A stretch of 64,000 bases of DNA from Bacteroidota bacterium (GTDB lineage: Bacteria; Bacteroidota; Bacteroidia; UBA8524), in contig WBUH01000001.1 of NCBI GenBank assembly GCA_008933805.1, positions 186,001 to 250,000 of the forward strand, read 5' to 3'. A model generated the notes under the pieces. That model did no database searches, had not been told where the DNA came from, and saw only the letters and a list, made by a program, of their open reading frames with translations. Positions 62,269 through 64,000 of this stretch are shown here, in pieces. Made by a program: the position numbers and the translations under genes. Numbering within the stretch: position 1 is the first letter of the stretch; each line of letters opens with the position of its first letter.

Positions 62269-63117
62269 TTAATGTTTAAGATGTTTTACCCATTTTTTTT
62301 CGTTGGGGTAGTATTGGTAGTAGAAATCGGGGCGCTTTTGCGCTGTTACAAAGGCTTCTTTTTCTTGACTACATTCTTTACTCGCGCTTGATAGTTTGTA
62401 AAACTCAATACCCTTTGGAGTAAAAGAGTAATTATAGTTATACCATTGTGATTCGTATTCGGGGTTTTCGTCCGTTTCAAGTGTTTTTATATCCTTTATG
62501 CGCTCTGCATACCAACTGAATGTTTTGTGAAAAACAACCGTGTTTTCTGTTAGGTTGATAAGCAGAAGTGTTTTGTGGTATTCATTAAATGACCCCGGAT
62601 TAAGACTTGCCATCGACCAACGAGTTTCATAACAACCCTCTAAGTGTAGCAGTTTTTTACCATTAATCTCAACAAAACCTCTGTTAAACACATACGAAAA
62701 CTCGGGAAGTGTTGCAGGTAGTTTCCATACTCTGTAGCTACTATTATCTTTTATCCCTACAACAGGGTTGGTGTAAGCTATTGCATAGTAGTAACGGTTG
62801 AATTCGCCTAGGATATAAAAATCTTCTCCAACAAATAAATTATCATTTTCATCTAATTGTTCGGTAAGAGGTCTAAGCCTTGATTCGTAAACAAATTTTT
62901 CGAGGTTTTCTATAAATTCAATGTTATCAGCTTTTTTCTCTGTAATAATGGAATCATTTATTGGTTTCAAAAAATAATCCTCTTCTTCAGTTTTTGAAAT
63001 CTCTTCACTGTTTACATTATTAACCTTAGATTCAGGTTGTTTGCTAGTGCTTTCTGTTGTGGGTGCTTTACAGGCAAAAACAAAAAGCAGGGCAATAAAG
63101 CATAAACCATTTTTCAT
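62269..63117 (-). CDS. Unknown lipoprotein, tandem paralogue A
   Basis: This is a 282-residue lipoprotein with a signal ending LFVFAC (Cys 16). A linker rich in Ser/Glu (~17-55) precedes a domain homologous to that of the next gene. Distinctive landmarks are IENLEKFVYESRLRPL, GEDFYILGEFNRYYYA, SSYRVWKLPATLPEF and PDFYYQYYPNEKKWVKHLKH. The paralogue is 29 bp downstream. Function unknown; a surface-exposed or periplasmic role is likely from the anchor. Confidence 0.72.
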   Translation of the reverse strand: MKNGLCFIALLFVFACKAPTTESTSKQPESKVNNVNSEEISKTEEEDYFLKPINDSIITEKKADNIEFIENLEKFVYESRLRPLTEQLDENDNLFVGEDFYILGEFNRYYYAIAYTNPVVGIKDNSSYRVWKLPATLPEFSYVFNRGFVEINGKKLLHLEGCYETRWSMASLNPGSFNEYHKTLLLINLTENTVVFHKTFSWYAERIKDIKTLETDENPEYESQWYNYNYSFTPKGIEFYKLSSASKECSQEKEAFVTAQKRPDFYYQYYPNEKKWVKHLKH

Positions 63118-63132
63118 GCCCTAAAATAAATA

Positions 63133-63157
63133 AAAAAGGGGCATAAAGCCCCTTTTT
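63133..63157 (-). terminator. Rho-independent terminator after the truncated T9SS cargo gene
   Basis: A perfect 10-bp stem (AAAAAGGGGC / GCCCCTTTTT) with a 5-nt loop is followed by a T-rich tail on the minus strand. It separates the T9SS cargo gene from the lipoprotein gene starting at 63117. Confidence 0.9.
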
Positions 63158-63182
63158 AGTACGGTCATCCTAGTAATTGAGT

Positions 63183-64000
63183 TTATTTAACCACAAGGTT
63201 AAGGGTTTGTGTACCCTCAATGGTTTTAACAGTTACACTGTATATGCCTTGAGCCATGTTGGTTTTTGATATTTCAATGGGCAGTTGGTTAATGCCTTTG
63301 CTCACATTGAATTTACCCGTAAAATGTTGTTTACCCAACATATCATAAACGGTAACCTCAGCTTCACCGCTTACTTCGGTAGATATGCTAAGCGTTACGT
63401 CTTTAGCCGTACCGTTAGCAGGGTTAGGAATTAGCACCGCGGTTTGTTCAAAACCTTGTTTGCCGCCTTCTTGGTCACCGTTGTTAGGGTTAGCCACTTT
63501 ATTGTTGTTTCCTCCAAAAATTACAGGTGCAAAACACAGGGTCAAATCTTGCACAGGTAGTTCAAGAGTTGTTAGGTTACCTGTTACAAAGTTATTAACC
63601 GAGAAGAAGGGGCTGTGAGGCATGGTTGGATTTGCGGGTAATTGAAATGGATTGCTGAAAAACTCATTACATCCGGAAACACCATTGTAGTAAGCTTTTA
63701 TTAAATACATATCAGGCAAGTTACCAACTACCGGAGGACCACCCCAAGTACCAAAAATGCTTAAACCGGCCGGAGCAGGCATTGGAGGAGGGGCACAAGG
63801 AGGTCCCATGTTTAATATTTCTATCGAGCGGCCCATATCATTACCGGGACTACCGTATAAAAACTCACCGCCGGCAACACCGTTACCAAATTGGTCAAAT
63901 TTCACCACCATCACGTCAAAAGCTCCCATAGGGCCATTATCAGTGTGTCCTACTGCGTAGTATTCATACTGGCAGGCAGTATTTAAACGTTCAACCACCT
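63183..64000 (-). CDS. T9SS type A sorting-domain surface protein, 5' end outside window
   Basis: This is the C-terminal ~272 residues of a secreted protein; the frame is open to the window edge. The N-terminal visible part contains YAVGHTDNGPMGAFDVMVVKF, similar to SBBP/beta-propeller repeats of Bacteroidota surface proteins, then Pro-rich loops. The last ~85 residues are a type A sorting domain: LIPNPANGTAKDVTLSI, EVTVYDMLGKQ, MAQGIYSVTVK and the terminal LNLVVK. It should be exported through the T9SS and anchored at the cell surface. Ligand unknown. Confidence 0.9.
   Translation of the reverse strand, partial: VVERLNTACQYEYYAVGHTDNGPMGAFDVMVVKFDQFGNGVAGGEFLYGSPGNDMGRSIEILNMGPPCAPPPMPAPAGLSIFGTWGGPPVVGNLPDMYLIKAYYNGVSGCNEFFSNPFQLPANPTMPHSPFFSVNNFVTGNLTTLELPVQDLTLCFAPVIFGGNNNKVANPNNGDQEGGKQGFEQTAVLIPNPANGTAKDVTLSISTEVSGEAEVTVYDMLGKQHFTGKFNVSKGINQLPIEISKTNMAQGIYSVTVKTIEGTQTLNLVVK

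Noticed and set aside
1-64000. CRISPR arrays, insertion sequences, integrases or prophage
   Set aside because: No regularly spaced repeats, transposase or recombinase motifs, or phage structural genes were seen.

Overview
The window is chromosomal DNA of a Bacteroidota bacterium, probably a free-living member of the Flavobacteriia/Sphingobacteriia/Chitinophagia type. The lineage call rests on type IX secretion (T9SS) C-terminal sorting domains, TonB-dependent receptors with a CarboxypepD_reg-like N-terminus, TAnnTTTG -7 promoter boxes, a menaquinone pathway and DUF4625, DUF1003, 7TM-DISM and YCF48-like families. There is no rRNA operon, CRISPR array, insertion sequence or prophage. One tRNA (Lys, TTT) and the RNase P RNA gene are present. 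Most of the window is ordinary and moderately GC-balanced; the clear exception is the AT-rich stretch at about 9.5-11.4 kb.

Layout. 0-9.5 kb: a TonB receptor cut by the window edge, a flavin oxidoreductase with a Tat-like N-terminus, a secreted C1B peptidase, a T9SS subtilase, an ECF sigma factor with a membrane partner carrying an outer-membrane-barrel domain, a DUF4625 lipoprotein and a Fur/Zur-type regulator. A 7-1-7 inverted repeat, TGCAACA-N-TGTTGCA, lies in the DUF4625 promoter and again before the oxidoreductase; this could be the operator of the nearby Fur-family protein. 9.5-11.4 kb: a NACHT NTPase gene broken by one in-frame TAG. 11.4-20 kb: hutU, a ChrA-like transporter, menA-menC and small genes. 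20-29.4 kb: WD40 protein, an ABC exporter pair, ppk1, an endonuclease/phosphatase-family protein, glmM and ychF.

29.4-41.9 kb: a bestrophin/beta-carbonic anhydrase operon with a divergent TetR gene, an FAD oxidoreductase, two sensor kinases, a NUDIX hydrolase, an XRE-like protein, a cyclophilin lipoprotein and tRNA-Lys. 41.9-48.5 kb: acetyltransferase, a degenerate peroxiredoxin-like protein, an SDR lacking an ordinary start codon, argS, DUF1003 and a sirtuin. 48.5-52.3 kb: an operon of two paralogous barrel proteins and two paralogous di-heme peroxidase lipoproteins. 52.3-64 kb: DinB protein, TonB receptor, rnpB, an NtrC-type regulator, a Sua5-type synthase, a protein consisting almost only of a T9SS sorting domain, lepA, two tandem paralogous unknown proteins and a truncated T9SS cargo.

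The best candidates for something undescribed are the putative metal regulon (Fur-family protein, DUF4625 lipoprotein, possibly the Tat-like flavoprotein and TonB receptor) with its 7-1-7 operator; the sigma factor paired with a protein that appears able to reach from cytoplasm to outer membrane; the interrupted NACHT gene; the bestrophin-carbonic anhydrase-TetR unit; and the doubled barrel/peroxidase operon. All functions are inferred from sequence recognition by eye; no database search was run.
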